DNA of 64,000 bases from Tetramitus jugosus (Eukaryota > Heterolobosea > Eutetramitea > Acrasida > Vahlkampfiidae): the NCBI GenBank assembly GCA_937625935.1, contig OW569362.1:434001-498000 (forward strand), written 5' to 3'. Positions 1 to 9,825 of the stretch are shown one piece after another. Position numbers and translations under genes: made by a program. The notes under the pieces are model-generated. The model saw nothing but the letters and a program-made list of their open reading frames with translations, did not search any database and was not told the origin of the DNA. The stretch's first letter is position 1. Each line of letters opens with the position of its first letter.

Positions 1-572
1 CCCTTGTGTGCAATGGAGTGTAAGGTCGATTGTAAATGGCCTTGTACTTTTTCTTTAGTATTTGATTTTGAAGGTGCATAAAATCTGTTGTTTAAGGGAA
101 AAAAGAAATCAAGAGGTTGTAATCTCAATAAAGCTGATCATCAGGTAAAAAACAAAAACAAGCAGGAGGTGTCGGAAATGCAGTGAAGAAAACAACACTA
201 ACCTAAGAGCATGATGAGACTCATAATGTACAGAGCATTCTTGGACATGGAACCGATCAACAACACAAATTTTATGGGTGTTTTGATGGCAGAGTACAGA
301 AGCTTGGAAATGGACATATCTATGACAAAAGTGAATTCAGATCTGATAATTTGTGTGATATTTCGATCGCCCTCGTTGTTGTTTTTTTTCAGGTTGTCTG
401 AAAGGAGAATTTACTATTTTATGGAGCAGCAACTTCACAGAACTTGTGCCTTCCTCTCTTCATTATGTCATTCTAGCTCTTTTGATGAACCATCGATTGC
501 ATGTCAGGTAAAAAACTCTAGTGATGCCACAAGAAAGAGATTGATGACTGAAGTTCCGATTGTGAAGTGATA
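1..572. other. Unassigned left-edge region
   Basis: No gene could be recognised here. An AATAAA hexamer at 127-132 on the plus strand could belong to a gene ending off the left edge. A T-rich stretch ending in CAG near 381-392 looks like a splice acceptor and is followed by an open stretch to about 570, so an exon of an intron-containing plus-strand gene is possible. The open stretch has no recognisable domain and would overlap the 3' flank of the minus-strand gene next to it. Confidence 0.3.
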
Positions 573-992
573 TCATTGGTATGATAATTTCTCTCTGGAA
601 ACTCTCCTGGATAACAGAAGAATATCATTGTGTTTGGTCAATAACATGAGCCATCTATAGATTGTGTAACCAATATGGCTCATTTGCTCCACCACTTCAC
701 TGTCGATATCTTCCAATTGACTTCTCACTCTATTGATTTGGTTTGGAGTAACATTCTCTGGTTCAATGTTCGAAACACGCCTCGCAATATCATCCCTGGC
801 CAGAAACTTTCTACATTCCCACCAATTCTGAACTTCACTGGAATACAGGATGAAGATGAACTGGGTGATCACTTTCACAAACTCCACAGGTGGTTGAGGA
901 TAGCCCATGAACAGTTCCCATGTCGAAGCCGGGGTCGAGTGAATCAAGTTCCTCAGTGTTTCAAAGGTCGATTCTACTTGACTCAACTCCAT
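573..992 (-). CDS. Stand-alone protein resembling the dynein heavy chain stalk/microtubule-binding region
   Basis: A 139-aa single-exon protein. Residues from about 30 to 125 follow the order of the dynein heavy chain stalk head: a Pro-Pro-x-x-x-V segment, a hydrophobic helix, a Trp followed by an R-K-x-L-x-x-D-D helix, an N-V-T-P-x-Q-I-x-x-V helix, and a final helix with a conserved-looking Trp before an R-R-V-x-R-E-K stretch. In dyneins this module sits between the two stalk coiled-coil strands and contacts tubulin. Here only short flanks of the coiled coil remain, and there is no AAA ring or motor. The ATG at 992 is the first in-frame Met, with an in-frame TAA two codons upstream, so it is not obviously a truncated exon of a larger gene. 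It is divergent from sulfite oxidase. The family match is by eye from remembered dynein consensus, and function is unknown; it could also be a degenerate fragment. Confidence 0.6.
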   Translation of the reverse strand: MELSQVESTFETLRNLIHSTPASTWELFMGYPQPPVEFVKVITQFIFILYSSEVQNWWECRKFLARDDIARRVSNIEPENVTPNQINRVRSQLEDIDSEVVEQMSHIGYTIYRWLMLLTKHNDILLLSRRVSREKLSYQ

Positions 993-1297
993 CGATTAGA
1001 TTCGATTCCAACAAAGAGTTTTCGAAACGTAAATTTGTGTGTCGGGTAACGGCAACACCTCGAAAATCTGATTGGGGAATTGCGGGAATATGATAGACCC
1101 AATCAAAATTGCATAAGCTTGGGCATTGCCCCCAAAAGACGTTTCTAGGCACTTTGAAATATCGAACGAAGGGAATCACAACACGCACGAAGCCACACAC
1201 CAACGTTATCGAGCGAAAGTTTCGAGCTCTAAAAAAAACTCACCTCACATCAAAAGCTTTTTCATCCCCAAAAACCAAACACCAGCAAAAACACAAC

Positions 1298-3328
1298 ATG
1301 CATCGCGTATTAGCAAGGTCATCTTCATCTAAACCACAATGTGTCCATCATTTGAATCGTCATCATTCATTCATCAACCATAGTTCATCCTCATCACTCA
1401 ACGTCGTAGCTCAACAACAACAGCAACAACAACAACCATTACGCACCCTTGCAAGATCTAGATCCATACACACAAACCAACAACAACAACAACAACAACG
1501 AAATGGTCATGACAACAACAAAAACAACCATCACCATCACAATAAAAAGAATGTTGTGTGGATGAAAGGAAGCATAAAATTTGCATGTGCAGCAGTAGGT
1601 GCCATTGCACTGTATGAATCACTTGTGGATGAATCATTGTTACGATCCGTGTTTTTAGCTGAAGAAGCAGTAGCAGAAGCCGCAGCAGCAGAACAAGAAA
1701 AAAATCAATCATCATCATTGACTACTACGGATGCTGAAAGTGAAAAAATCAAGTCATTACCAGAGTATACAAAAGCTCAAGTGGCAGAACACAAGACGAG
1801 TAGCAATGGTATCTGGGTGACGTACAAGGACGGTGTCTACGATATTACAGAATTTGTTGGTGTGCATCCTGGTGGAGATAAGATTTTGTTGGCTGCAGGT
1901 GGTGCAATTGATCCGTTCTGGAGACTGTATGCGATACATGAAAAGGAAGATATTAAGGAGATTTTGGAGGAGTATCGAATTGGTACGTTGAAGGCTGGCG
2001 AGTATGTTGCTCCATCGGCATCTGGAGCCAAGAAGAAGAAGACAAAGGTAAAGAGACATCATCATCATCCAAGAAAAGTTGTGTTTGTTGAGGAGGAGGA
2101 AGACGATGATGATGAAGATGAAGAAGAAGAAGATGATGAGAATGATGATCCATACAGGAACGAACCAGAGAGAGAAGCTGTGCTAAAGGTCAATACACAA
2201 AAGGCGTTCAATGCAGAGACACCGCCATCGATTCTGATTGATGATTTCATTACACCGAACGAGATTTTCTTTGTGAGAAATCATTTGCCAGTCCCAGTGG
2301 TTGATCATAAAAAGTATAGTCTTCAGATAACGGGCATTGGTGTCAAGGACGTCAAATTAACTGTAGAAGATTTGAGGACTATGTTTATTCATTACTCGGT
2401 GATAACAACGATGCAGTGTGCCGGAAATAGAAGATCTGAGATGAGTGCAGCGAAACCAGTCAAAGGTATCGAGTGGACGAGTGGTGCTATTGGAACTGCA
2501 GAATGGACCGGTGTACGGTTGAGAGATGTTTTGCAATATGCAGGCCTGGATCCAGAAAAGTGTGAGAACAATCCAAAGATTCGCCACGTTCAATTCGAAG
2601 GACTGGATCAAGATATGACACACACTCATTACGGTGGTTCTATTCCGATTGAGAAGGCCATTGATTTGCATGGAGATGTTATTCTTGCATTCCAAATGAA
2701 CGGAACTGAGATTCCAAGAGATCACGGCTTCCCAATCCGTGTCATTGTTCCAGGTCACGTCGGTGCGAGAAATGTCAAGTGGTTGGGCAAGATTGTAGTG
2801 AGCAGCGAGGAGAGCAAGAGCTTCTGGCAACAACATGACTACAAGGGATTTCCTCCAACGACTGACATTGCACTGCTGGATCCGAAGAAGGCTGCATCCA
2901 TTCAAGAACTTCCCGTACAATCGTCCATCTGCGAGCCACAGAATGACACATCAGTGGACGAGGATGAAGGTCATGTAAAAGTGAAGGGTTATGCATGGAG
3001 TGGCGGCGGTCGCGATATTATTCGAGTTGATATCACTGCCGATAATGGATACAACTGGATTGTGTCTGATCTGAAGAAACCAGTTGAACAGAGACCTGGA
3101 CGTGCTTGGGCATGGACTCCGTTCAAAGCTGAAGTGAAAATACCAAAGGAACACAATGGCGGCATGAGAATATGTAGCAAGGCTGTCGATGCCTCGTACA
3201 ATGTGCAACCAGAGCATGTGGAATCAGTTTGGAATCCAAGAGGTTTCCTCAACAATGTTTGGTCATGCGTCAATGTCACCATAAAGAAGAGCTTGGACGA
3301 CGAAGAAGAAGAAGCAGATGAAGAATAA
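1298..3328 (+). CDS. SUOX: Sulfite oxidase, mitochondrial type
   Basis: Oxidises sulfite to sulfate in sulfur amino-acid catabolism, passing electrons to cytochrome c. The 676-aa protein begins with a Ser/Arg/His-rich, Gln-rich leader fitting a mitochondrial presequence and a hydrophobic segment. A cytochrome b5 domain follows at about residues 153-230 with the haem-binding HPGG at about 189-192, then the molybdopterin domain with the Mo-ligating Cys374 in a MQCAGNRR motif, and a C-terminal Mo-cofactor dimerisation domain. The ATG at 1298 is preferred over an in-frame one at 1109 because it gives the presequence-like start; the extra 63 codons look like leader. An unusual linker of about 45 residues between the b5 and Mo domains is Lys/His-rich and then strongly acidic. 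The gene is intronless. Its AATAAA (3324-3329) contains the stop codon. Confidence 0.93.
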   Translation: MHRVLARSSSSKPQCVHHLNRHHSFINHSSSSSLNVVAQQQQQQQQPLRTLARSRSIHTNQQQQQQQRNGHDNNKNNHHHHNKKNVVWMKGSIKFACAAVGAIALYESLVDESLLRSVFLAEEAVAEAAAAEQEKNQSSSLTTTDAESEKIKSLPEYTKAQVAEHKTSSNGIWVTYKDGVYDITEFVGVHPGGDKILLAAGGAIDPFWRLYAIHEKEDIKEILEEYRIGTLKAGEYVAPSASGAKKKKTKVKRHHHHPRKVVFVEEEEDDDDEDEEEEDDENDDPYRNEPEREAVLKVNTQKAFNAETPPSILIDDFITPNEIFFVRNHLPVPVVDHKKYSLQITGIGVKDVKLTVEDLRTMFIHYSVITTMQCAGNRRSEMSAAKPVKGIEWTSGAIGTAEWTGVRLRDVLQYAGLDPEKCENNPKIRHVQFEGLDQDMTHTHYGGSIPIEKAIDLHGDVILAFQMNGTEIPRDHGFPIRVIVPGHVGARNVKWLGKIVVSSEESKSFWQQHDYKGFPPTTDIALLDPKKAASIQELPVQSSICEPQNDTSVDEDEGHVKVKGYAWSGGGRDIIRVDITADNGYNWIVSDLKKPVEQRPGRAWAWTPFKAEVKIPKEHNGGMRICSKAVDASYNVQPEHVESVWNPRGFLNNVWSCVNVTIKKSLDDEEEEADEE

Positions 3329-3562
3329 AGTCTTTCTGTTTTGTCTATCTCACAACTTCATCTGTTGTACATTTTCATTTTCTCCGCCGAGATCGCGAAT
3401 TCTAATTCCCGCCTGGATGAGTTCCACAACCACAATCGATCTTTCCACTCTGGGGCAGAACTCCCTTGCTCGAAAAAAAACAATCGCCAGAAACTCACAA
3501 AGAAACAACAAGTAACAACCCATCCCCCATCTCTCCCTTATCACCCAACTACATTTTGAACA

Positions 3563-4876
3563 ATGGGTTTATTCAAAAAGTCATCGTCATCTGATACCAT
3601 TGATGGTTATGGAAGCATCGCCGATGAAGAACAACAAAACAATGGTTATTTGAGTCGTGTCAAGCAATATGTTGTGCCAGGTCGATTGAACACGACACGT
3701 ATTGCCTTTTCTAGTTTCCTTACCATTGGTTTCATGCTTGCCCTACTGTTGAGAGACGGCATCTTTGGTCTCACAAGTGTACCAGGCTTCCAATACGCCT
3801 GCGATCGCTACAGCGCAAAACTCAAAGTGAGCTGTTCGCCAAAATATGCCGTTTACCGCGTTTCTTTCTCACTGGTGTGCTTTTACGGATTTTTCGCGCT
3901 GTTGGCCAGTCGGATTTTTTGTGTCGGAGATAAGACACGATTGTTCATACAATACAAGTGGTTCTTGTTGAAGATTCCAGTGTTCTTGGGATTTTTGGGA
4001 TTGCCTTGGATTATTCCTGATGCCTTCTTTTACTATTTCGCATGGGTTGCCCTGTTTGCAAGTGGACTGTTTCTGGTGATTCAAATTGTGCTGTTGATTG
4101 ATTTTGCGTATGCGTGGTCCTCATCATGGCGCTCCAGTGATAATGAAGGAACAAACATCTGGGACATTTTACAACTCGTGTCTGCAATTGTGCTATTGTT
4201 GGTTGCTGTGGCGCTCATTGTGTTGAGTATTGTGTTCTTTGGTGCGGGTAGAACGTGTCATTTGAATCGATTCTTTGCACTGTTCACTGTAGCTGTGAGC
4301 ATTGTGTTGGTTGTGCTCTCCATGGCAAGACACAAGGGATTGTTGCCTGCTGCTGTTGTTGTGGGCTATGGCGCATTTTGTGTGTGGTCTGCAATGCTGT
4401 CTGATCCTAGCTCTACGTGCAACAGACTCAAGCACATTACATCAGGTGGGAAACTTCAGAACTCAAAGGCAAGTGAAATTACAACAGCAGTGTTTGGTGT
4501 TGTGATTGCTGTGTTCAGTTTGGTTCGTTGTACAGTTAGTACTGGGCTCAGCTTCAGTTCCTTCTTCAAGTTGTCACGCGATCCTTCTGATGAATCTAGT
4601 GAGAACAGTGAAAAGTTGGACAGAGAGGAGTGCAGCGAACTATTCTTCTCGCATTTGGTGTTCTTGCTCGGTTCTTTCTACATGGCCATGGTTCTCGTCT
4701 CATGGGACGTCTTGTACTACAAGGAGAACAACCAAACCAAATATCAAACAGAAGTCAGCAAGGCTGCCATGTGGGTCAAGATTGCCAGTCAATGGCTCAT
4801 GTTTGCCCTGTTTTCGTGGACTCTGCTTGCTCCAAAGATCTTGGGCAAATACAGAGACTTTGACGGCGAAGAATAA
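3563..4876 (+). CDS. Serinc/TMS1 family multipass membrane protein
   Basis: A 437-aa intronless protein with about ten hydrophobic segments after a short Ser-rich cytosolic N-terminus. Diagnostic stretches of the Serinc family are present: the AVYRVSF segment at about residue 95, the F-I-Q-Y-K-W-F-x-L-K-I-P then P-W-x-I-P-D core at about 130-155, and the late segment with H-L-V-F-L-L-G-S-F-Y-M-A. The length matches the family. Serincs are proposed lipid scramblases or serine-incorporation proteins of the plasma membrane and endosomes; the exact activity in protists is not established. It lies 234 bp downstream of sulfite oxidase in the same direction, which is normal spacing here and not evidence of linkage. 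Confidence 0.9.
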   Translation: MGLFKKSSSSDTIDGYGSIADEEQQNNGYLSRVKQYVVPGRLNTTRIAFSSFLTIGFMLALLLRDGIFGLTSVPGFQYACDRYSAKLKVSCSPKYAVYRVSFSLVCFYGFFALLASRIFCVGDKTRLFIQYKWFLLKIPVFLGFLGLPWIIPDAFFYYFAWVALFASGLFLVIQIVLLIDFAYAWSSSWRSSDNEGTNIWDILQLVSAIVLLLVAVALIVLSIVFFGAGRTCHLNRFFALFTVAVSIVLVVLSMARHKGLLPAAVVVGYGAFCVWSAMLSDPSSTCNRLKHITSGGKLQNSKASEITTAVFGVVIAVFSLVRCTVSTGLSFSSFFKLSRDPSDESSENSEKLDREECSELFFSHLVFLLGSFYMAMVLVSWDVLYYKENNQTKYQTEVSKAAMWVKIASQWLMFALFSWTLLAPKILGKYRDFDGEE

Positions 4877-5301
4877 TACACATAGATCTAATTCAGATAA
4901 AAGTTTGTTGTATAGTACTACGATCATTCATATTGTTATATTATTTATTTCACGAATTTGTTGGAAATCATAGACCTAGATAAAGAGTGTTTACAAGACA
5001 CAATTTTACAAAGGAGTTTTAGGACAGTCTGGTCAACCCATCACTCATTGTCCGCCTGATGAAACAACCGCCCCACAACACTGCACACCCAATCTCCTCA
5101 AGCAAGTTTAATCCTATCCCTTTTACACAGGATAATAATAGTAATAAAAATAGACGACTCGTCTCTGAAATAACTGCGTGTGTGTGATAGTTGATTCCAC
5201 TTCTGTTGGAGGTCGGTTTGTTTCCCACGCCACACAGTGGACTCGCAAGCACAAACAAGAGAGATGGTTTCTCCAGATTGAGACAAAGTGTTTGTTTGCA
5301 C
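4877..5301. other. Convergent 3' flank between Serinc and histone H3 genes
   Basis: About 425 bp between two convergent genes, holding their 3' untranslated regions. No classic AATAAA is seen just after the Serinc stop, and no metazoan-type histone 3' stem-loop is seen downstream of the H3 stop. I recognise no gene in it. Confidence 0.5.
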
Positions 5302-5811
<510 letters not shown>

Positions 5812-5961
5812 TTATACGCGAATCTCCGGAGCTGACAATTCCAAAAAAAAATGTAACGTATAACGTCCATTGGTTTCGCGCCAAAAAGTATACAATGACT
5901 TGTGATAAGAATAGGTACTGTAGGGAAGGGAATCGAGCAGTTGTATTGTCGTACAGTTCAT

Positions 5962-8900
5962 TTATTCAATTGTAATGCTGCTGGTGTTACGATTTGCTGT
6001 AAAGCTTTCACTTCGATTTTCTCGAAGTGATTGCAACTGTGCTTGTAGTTCGAGCTTGGCCAACAGAAGAGTGTTTTGGGATCTCTCAAACTCCATCTTT
6101 TGAGCCACCTTCCGCTCCTGTAGCTGCGTTTCTTGTTGAGATATTTCTTCGAGCCTCTTTTGTAACCGTAGATGTTGCGCTAGTCTTTCCTCTCGATCAG
6201 CACTCATTTCCTTCTCGTGCTCTAACCACTTGATTCGGAGGTCGTTCTCCGATCGCTTGAGTGCCTCTAGTTTCTCGTTCAACACTTTTTGTTGTTCTTC
6301 CAATTGCTTTGACTTGGCAACTAGTTCTCGATCGAGGGTATCTAGTCTCTTTCGTTCTTCTGTGCATTCTTGTTCTTTCTTGGCCAATTCGTCGGACCTC
6401 GTTTGTAGAGACTCTGATTTCTCCTTAAGCAACTTGTCTTCATTGTCGAGTTGCTGAGATCGTTCCTTGATGGAGTTTTCTCGGTCTGCAATTTCTTGCA
6501 GTTTCTTCTCAATCTCTAGTTCTGTTTGACTAATTTTGAGCTGACGATTGTCGAGATCGGTTGCCTTCTTCTCAACCTCAGATAATCTTTGATTTTCGAT
6601 TGCTAGTTGTTCGATGATCTCATCTTTCTTTTCGTTGTCGTCGATTAAGGCTTGTTGTGACAGATCGCTCTCTTCAAGTCTTTCTTTCAACTCTCGGGTT
6701 TGATTCTGGAAGTGGACAACTTGCTGGTTACTCTTCTGTACTAAGGATTCTAATTGTTCTACTCTAGTGATTAACTTCTGTATTCTTTCGTGTGAGTCTC
6801 GATTGTTGAACAAATTAATGTCTACCATCTCTTCCTCCTCTTCCTCGTCTGCTGATCCTTGTTCACTCTCGGATTCGAATTCATTGGATGAATCGCTGGA
6901 TTCCTCAGCTTGTGGTTGTTGGAACTCTTGATGAATTCGAGTGATGTTCAAGTATGAGCTGTTTTGATACTGCACAAACTCATCTTGTTGAGGTTCTTCT
7001 TCCTCGTACTCCTCTTCTTCAACCTCTTCCTCTTCAACCTCTCCTTCTTCGTTCTCCGCTTCTTCCTCTTGTTCATCGCCTTCTTCCTCCTCCTCCTCTT
7101 CTTCCTCTTGTTCTTTCTCTTCCTGCTCTTCCTCTGTCTCTTGCTCCATTGGTTCTTCCTCTTGCTCCTCTTTCTCTGCTTCTTGTCTCTCTAATGCTTC
7201 GATTATTTGCTCTTTTTCTTCTTCTTGTTGTTGCTCTTGTTCCTCGTAGACATCATTGGTTATAGCTTGCGGCTCATTTACCATTTCTTCCTCCTCTTCA
7301 CTCTCGCTAGCTTCGTCATTAATATCTACAATATCTTCAACCACTGGGGGTTGTTGATCATTTTCTTCGATATCCATTGGCGAATCTTCTTCAGAGTTTT
7401 CATCCTTACTAACATTAATGTCACTTACGGTGTCATTTGTGTCATTGGTGTCACTGTCCTCATCGCTTTCCATCAAAATTTCAATATCACTCTCCTCTTC
7501 ATCCTCCATTTCCTCTTCCTCTCTTTCGTTCTGTGTTTTGTCTTCTTCTTTCTCTTCTTCATCTTCTTTTTCTTCCTCTTCATCATTTCTGTTGCCTTCC
7601 TTGTCGTCTTTGTTTTCCTCATTGTCGTTGCTATCATTGTTCTTATCTTCATTGCCCTTCTCTTCTTTCTCGTCATCATTCGATTCCTGATGAAGGTCTC
7701 CATCATCATCTTGCATAGCATCATCATTATTGTTATCGTTTTGTTGAGTTGATTCCTTCTCTTCTCTCTGAGAGGTATCATGATTATCTTCCTTCTGCTC
7801 ACCGCTTTCCAAGTTGATATCATTGGAGTTGCTATTTGTTGAGTTGTGAACAACAGCACTAACTGGAGGAGGAACATCTGTCTGGCTACTTTCAGCCCTT
7901 TGGCTCGGAATTTCTTGCGATCTCTCTTCTATATGTTGACTAGGCTTATCATTTACTTCCACGTTCTCATTGTTATCGGAGTCTATTCTCATTGAAACGT
8001 TTGTTGAGATCATTTCACTGTTATTAGCAACATTGATGCTCTCTTGAAGCATATCTCTCGAAGCTTCCAAGTCAATATCATTTCTCTGTTCAGTTACAAC
8101 GGTAGATGTGCTTGGAATAGTCATTTCATTATCTGCTCGGAGATTCATCTCTTCATTGTGCTTCTGCAAATTGTGCTCAGACAAATGAGAGTATTCTTGT
8201 GCAATGACCTTTTCCAATTCAGCATGGTCATTTTCGACACCCCACTCATCGTCGTCATCAAATGACATGAGACCTCCGAAATCAAAGTCTTCAATTTCGG
8301 AACCAGACTCCAAATCGGACACTGCAGTCTCATGTTCGACATCTCGAGGACTCAAATGTGACTGCAATGTTACGCTCGAGATATCACCAAGCGACAACGT
8401 TGTATCATCTCCTTCATTGTTCATCATTAATTCATCTTGATCTTCATCATTGATATTGGGTATCTTTCCAACCAAGTGAATCTCATTATGAGCACTACTA
8501 CTACTGTTGCTAATGGATGAGAGAGCATCTTCTTTGATTATTTGGTTTCGCAGTTCATCATACTCCTTTTCCTCGCGCATTTGTTGAAGAAGGTCTTCTT
8601 CTTCCTCTTGCTTCATTTCAATAATCATTGATTGATAATTGTCAATCAAATCACCCGTTGGTGTAGATGATGGCTCCTGTGGCGTCATTAGTTTCGATTG
8701 AGCCATAACAACAGCACCACCAGGAGCAGAAGCAGCAACAATTGGACTCGATCGATCTCTAGGTGCCTTTCTCGGCTTTTTTGACAATGGTTCCATCGCA
8801 CCCACCATGTCACTCACCTTTCTCTTATGATTCTGTTTGAACACCATTTCAATTTTACCTCGCGTAGGTGCAGTGAGACCATAACGACCATAAACGAGAC

Positions 8901-9657
8901 TTCTCTTTGCCTGTGGACTTCTCAATCTCGGTAAAACAACATCACCAGAAGCAATCCTTGCCTTGTACGCATTCAATTTTGCATATTGTCCCTTCTTCTT
9001 CATCAACAATTCTCTCTTTAGTCTCATGACAGGAAACACACGCTTCTTATCATTGACAATCCATCGAAATCCTTCATTCAATTTTTGTTCGATACGATCG
9101 AGACATGCAGCCTGAGCATCCAAATGACACTTGTAACTCTTTCGATAGTGATGACCCGGTTGTGGTGAATCCTTGTGAATGCGAGTGTGCAGCGTAAAAT
9201 CATTTTCATCAATCCAGTACTCACACATGTCATTCAATTGAGCATTCTTGTTTCGACTCGTTTTTTTTAGAACAATCCATTTGGATGTTGTTGTTGTTGT
9301 TGTTGATGAAGATGCACGTATAGGTGCTGTTGATGTTGTTGTGGTTGTGGTTGTGGTTGGTGAAGATGACAAAAAGATGATTTGATTTTTCTTGTTGTTA
9401 TTCATGTTGTCATATGATGATGGGAATGTGAGAGGAGTAGCTGATGTGGGAGTAGGTGTGAGCGCAATGTCTTCAATTTCGTTATCATCTTCTTCTTCAA
9501 CTGATTCTTCTTCCTTCTTTTTGACATAGATGATTGTGGGTGTTTGTGTTGTTGTTGCTGTTGTTGTTGGTGAAGGTGATGGAAGCTTTTTTTCAGCAAT
9601 GGAAATTGTGAGTGGTGGAGAAGGTGGTGGTGGTGTAGTTGATGTGCTGTGATTCAT
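5962..9657 (-). CDS. Very large acidic coiled-coil protein, function unknown
   Basis: A 1231-aa intronless protein. Residues 1-125 are Thr/Ser/Pro-rich. Residues about 125-280 form the only region that looks globular (Trp, His and basic residues); it faintly recalls a WGR-type fold but lacks that motif, so I do not assign it. A Lys/Arg-rich patch near residue 290-300 could be a nuclear localisation signal. Residues about 650-890 are extremely rich in Glu/Asp with long E runs. Residues about 955-1222 show continuous heptad character and are a confident coiled coil. The architecture suggests a scaffold or chromatin-associated protein, but that is inference. The minus-strand AATAAA at 5961-5966 contains the stop codon. 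Confidence 0.85.
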   Translation of the reverse strand: MNHSTSTTPPPPSPPLTISIAEKKLPSPSPTTTATTTQTPTIIYVKKKEEESVEEEDDNEIEDIALTPTPTSATPLTFPSSYDNMNNNKKNQIIFLSSSPTTTTTTTTSTAPIRASSSTTTTTTSKWIVLKKTSRNKNAQLNDMCEYWIDENDFTLHTRIHKDSPQPGHHYRKSYKCHLDAQAACLDRIEQKLNEGFRWIVNDKKRVFPVMRLKRELLMKKKGQYAKLNAYKARIASGDVVLPRLRSPQAKRSLVYGRYGLTAPTRGKIEMVFKQNHKRKVSDMVGAMEPLSKKPRKAPRDRSSPIVAASAPGGAVVMAQSKLMTPQEPSSTPTGDLIDNYQSMIIEMKQEEEEDLLQQMREEKEYDELRNQIIKEDALSSISNSSSSAHNEIHLVGKIPNINDEDQDELMMNNEGDDTTLSLGDISSVTLQSHLSPRDVEHETAVSDLESGSEIEDFDFGGLMSFDDDDEWGVENDHAELEKVIAQEYSHLSEHNLQKHNEEMNLRADNEMTIPSTSTVVTEQRNDIDLEASRDMLQESINVANNSEMISTNVSMRIDSDNNENVEVNDKPSQHIEERSQEIPSQRAESSQTDVPPPVSAVVHNSTNSNSNDINLESGEQKEDNHDTSQREEKESTQQNDNNNDDAMQDDDGDLHQESNDDEKEEKGNEDKNNDSNDNEENKDDKEGNRNDEEEEKEDEEEKEEDKTQNEREEEEMEDEEESDIEILMESDEDSDTNDTNDTVSDINVSKDENSEEDSPMDIEENDQQPPVVEDIVDINDEASESEEEEEMVNEPQAITNDVYEEQEQQQEEEKEQIIEALERQEAEKEEQEEEPMEQETEEEQEEKEQEEEEEEEEEGDEQEEEAENEEGEVEEEEVEEEEYEEEEPQQDEFVQYQNSSYLNITRIHQEFQQPQAEESSDSSNEFESESEQGSADEEEEEEMVDINLFNNRDSHERIQKLITRVEQLESLVQKSNQQVVHFQNQTRELKERLEESDLSQQALIDDNEKKDEIIEQLAIENQRLSEVEKKATDLDNRQLKISQTELEIEKKLQEIADRENSIKERSQQLDNEDKLLKEKSESLQTRSDELAKKEQECTEERKRLDTLDRELVAKSKQLEEQQKVLNEKLEALKRSENDLRIKWLEHEKEMSADREERLAQHLRLQKRLEEISQQETQLQERKVAQKMEFERSQNTLLLAKLELQAQLQSLRENRSESFTANRNTSSITIE

Positions 9658-9825
9658 TGTTGTTGTAGGACGCGAATGGTTAGCTTCTTATTTGTTGGTG
9701 GTGAAAATGAACCAAGATCAAAGTTGTGTTTTTGTTGAATGAACGAAAAGAAGAGAATGTGGTCCGACGCTTCTAGTTGAAAAAAAAATGAGTTGTATTT
9801 ACATTACAGATCACTGGTGGGATAA

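Noticed and set aside
7207-7752. Long plus-strand open stretch rich in Leu/Phe/Ile opposite the acidic gene
   Set aside because: It is the antisense of the Glu/Asp codon runs on the minus strand; hydrophobic composition is the direct complement of acidic codons, and the minus-strand gene is the longer frame.
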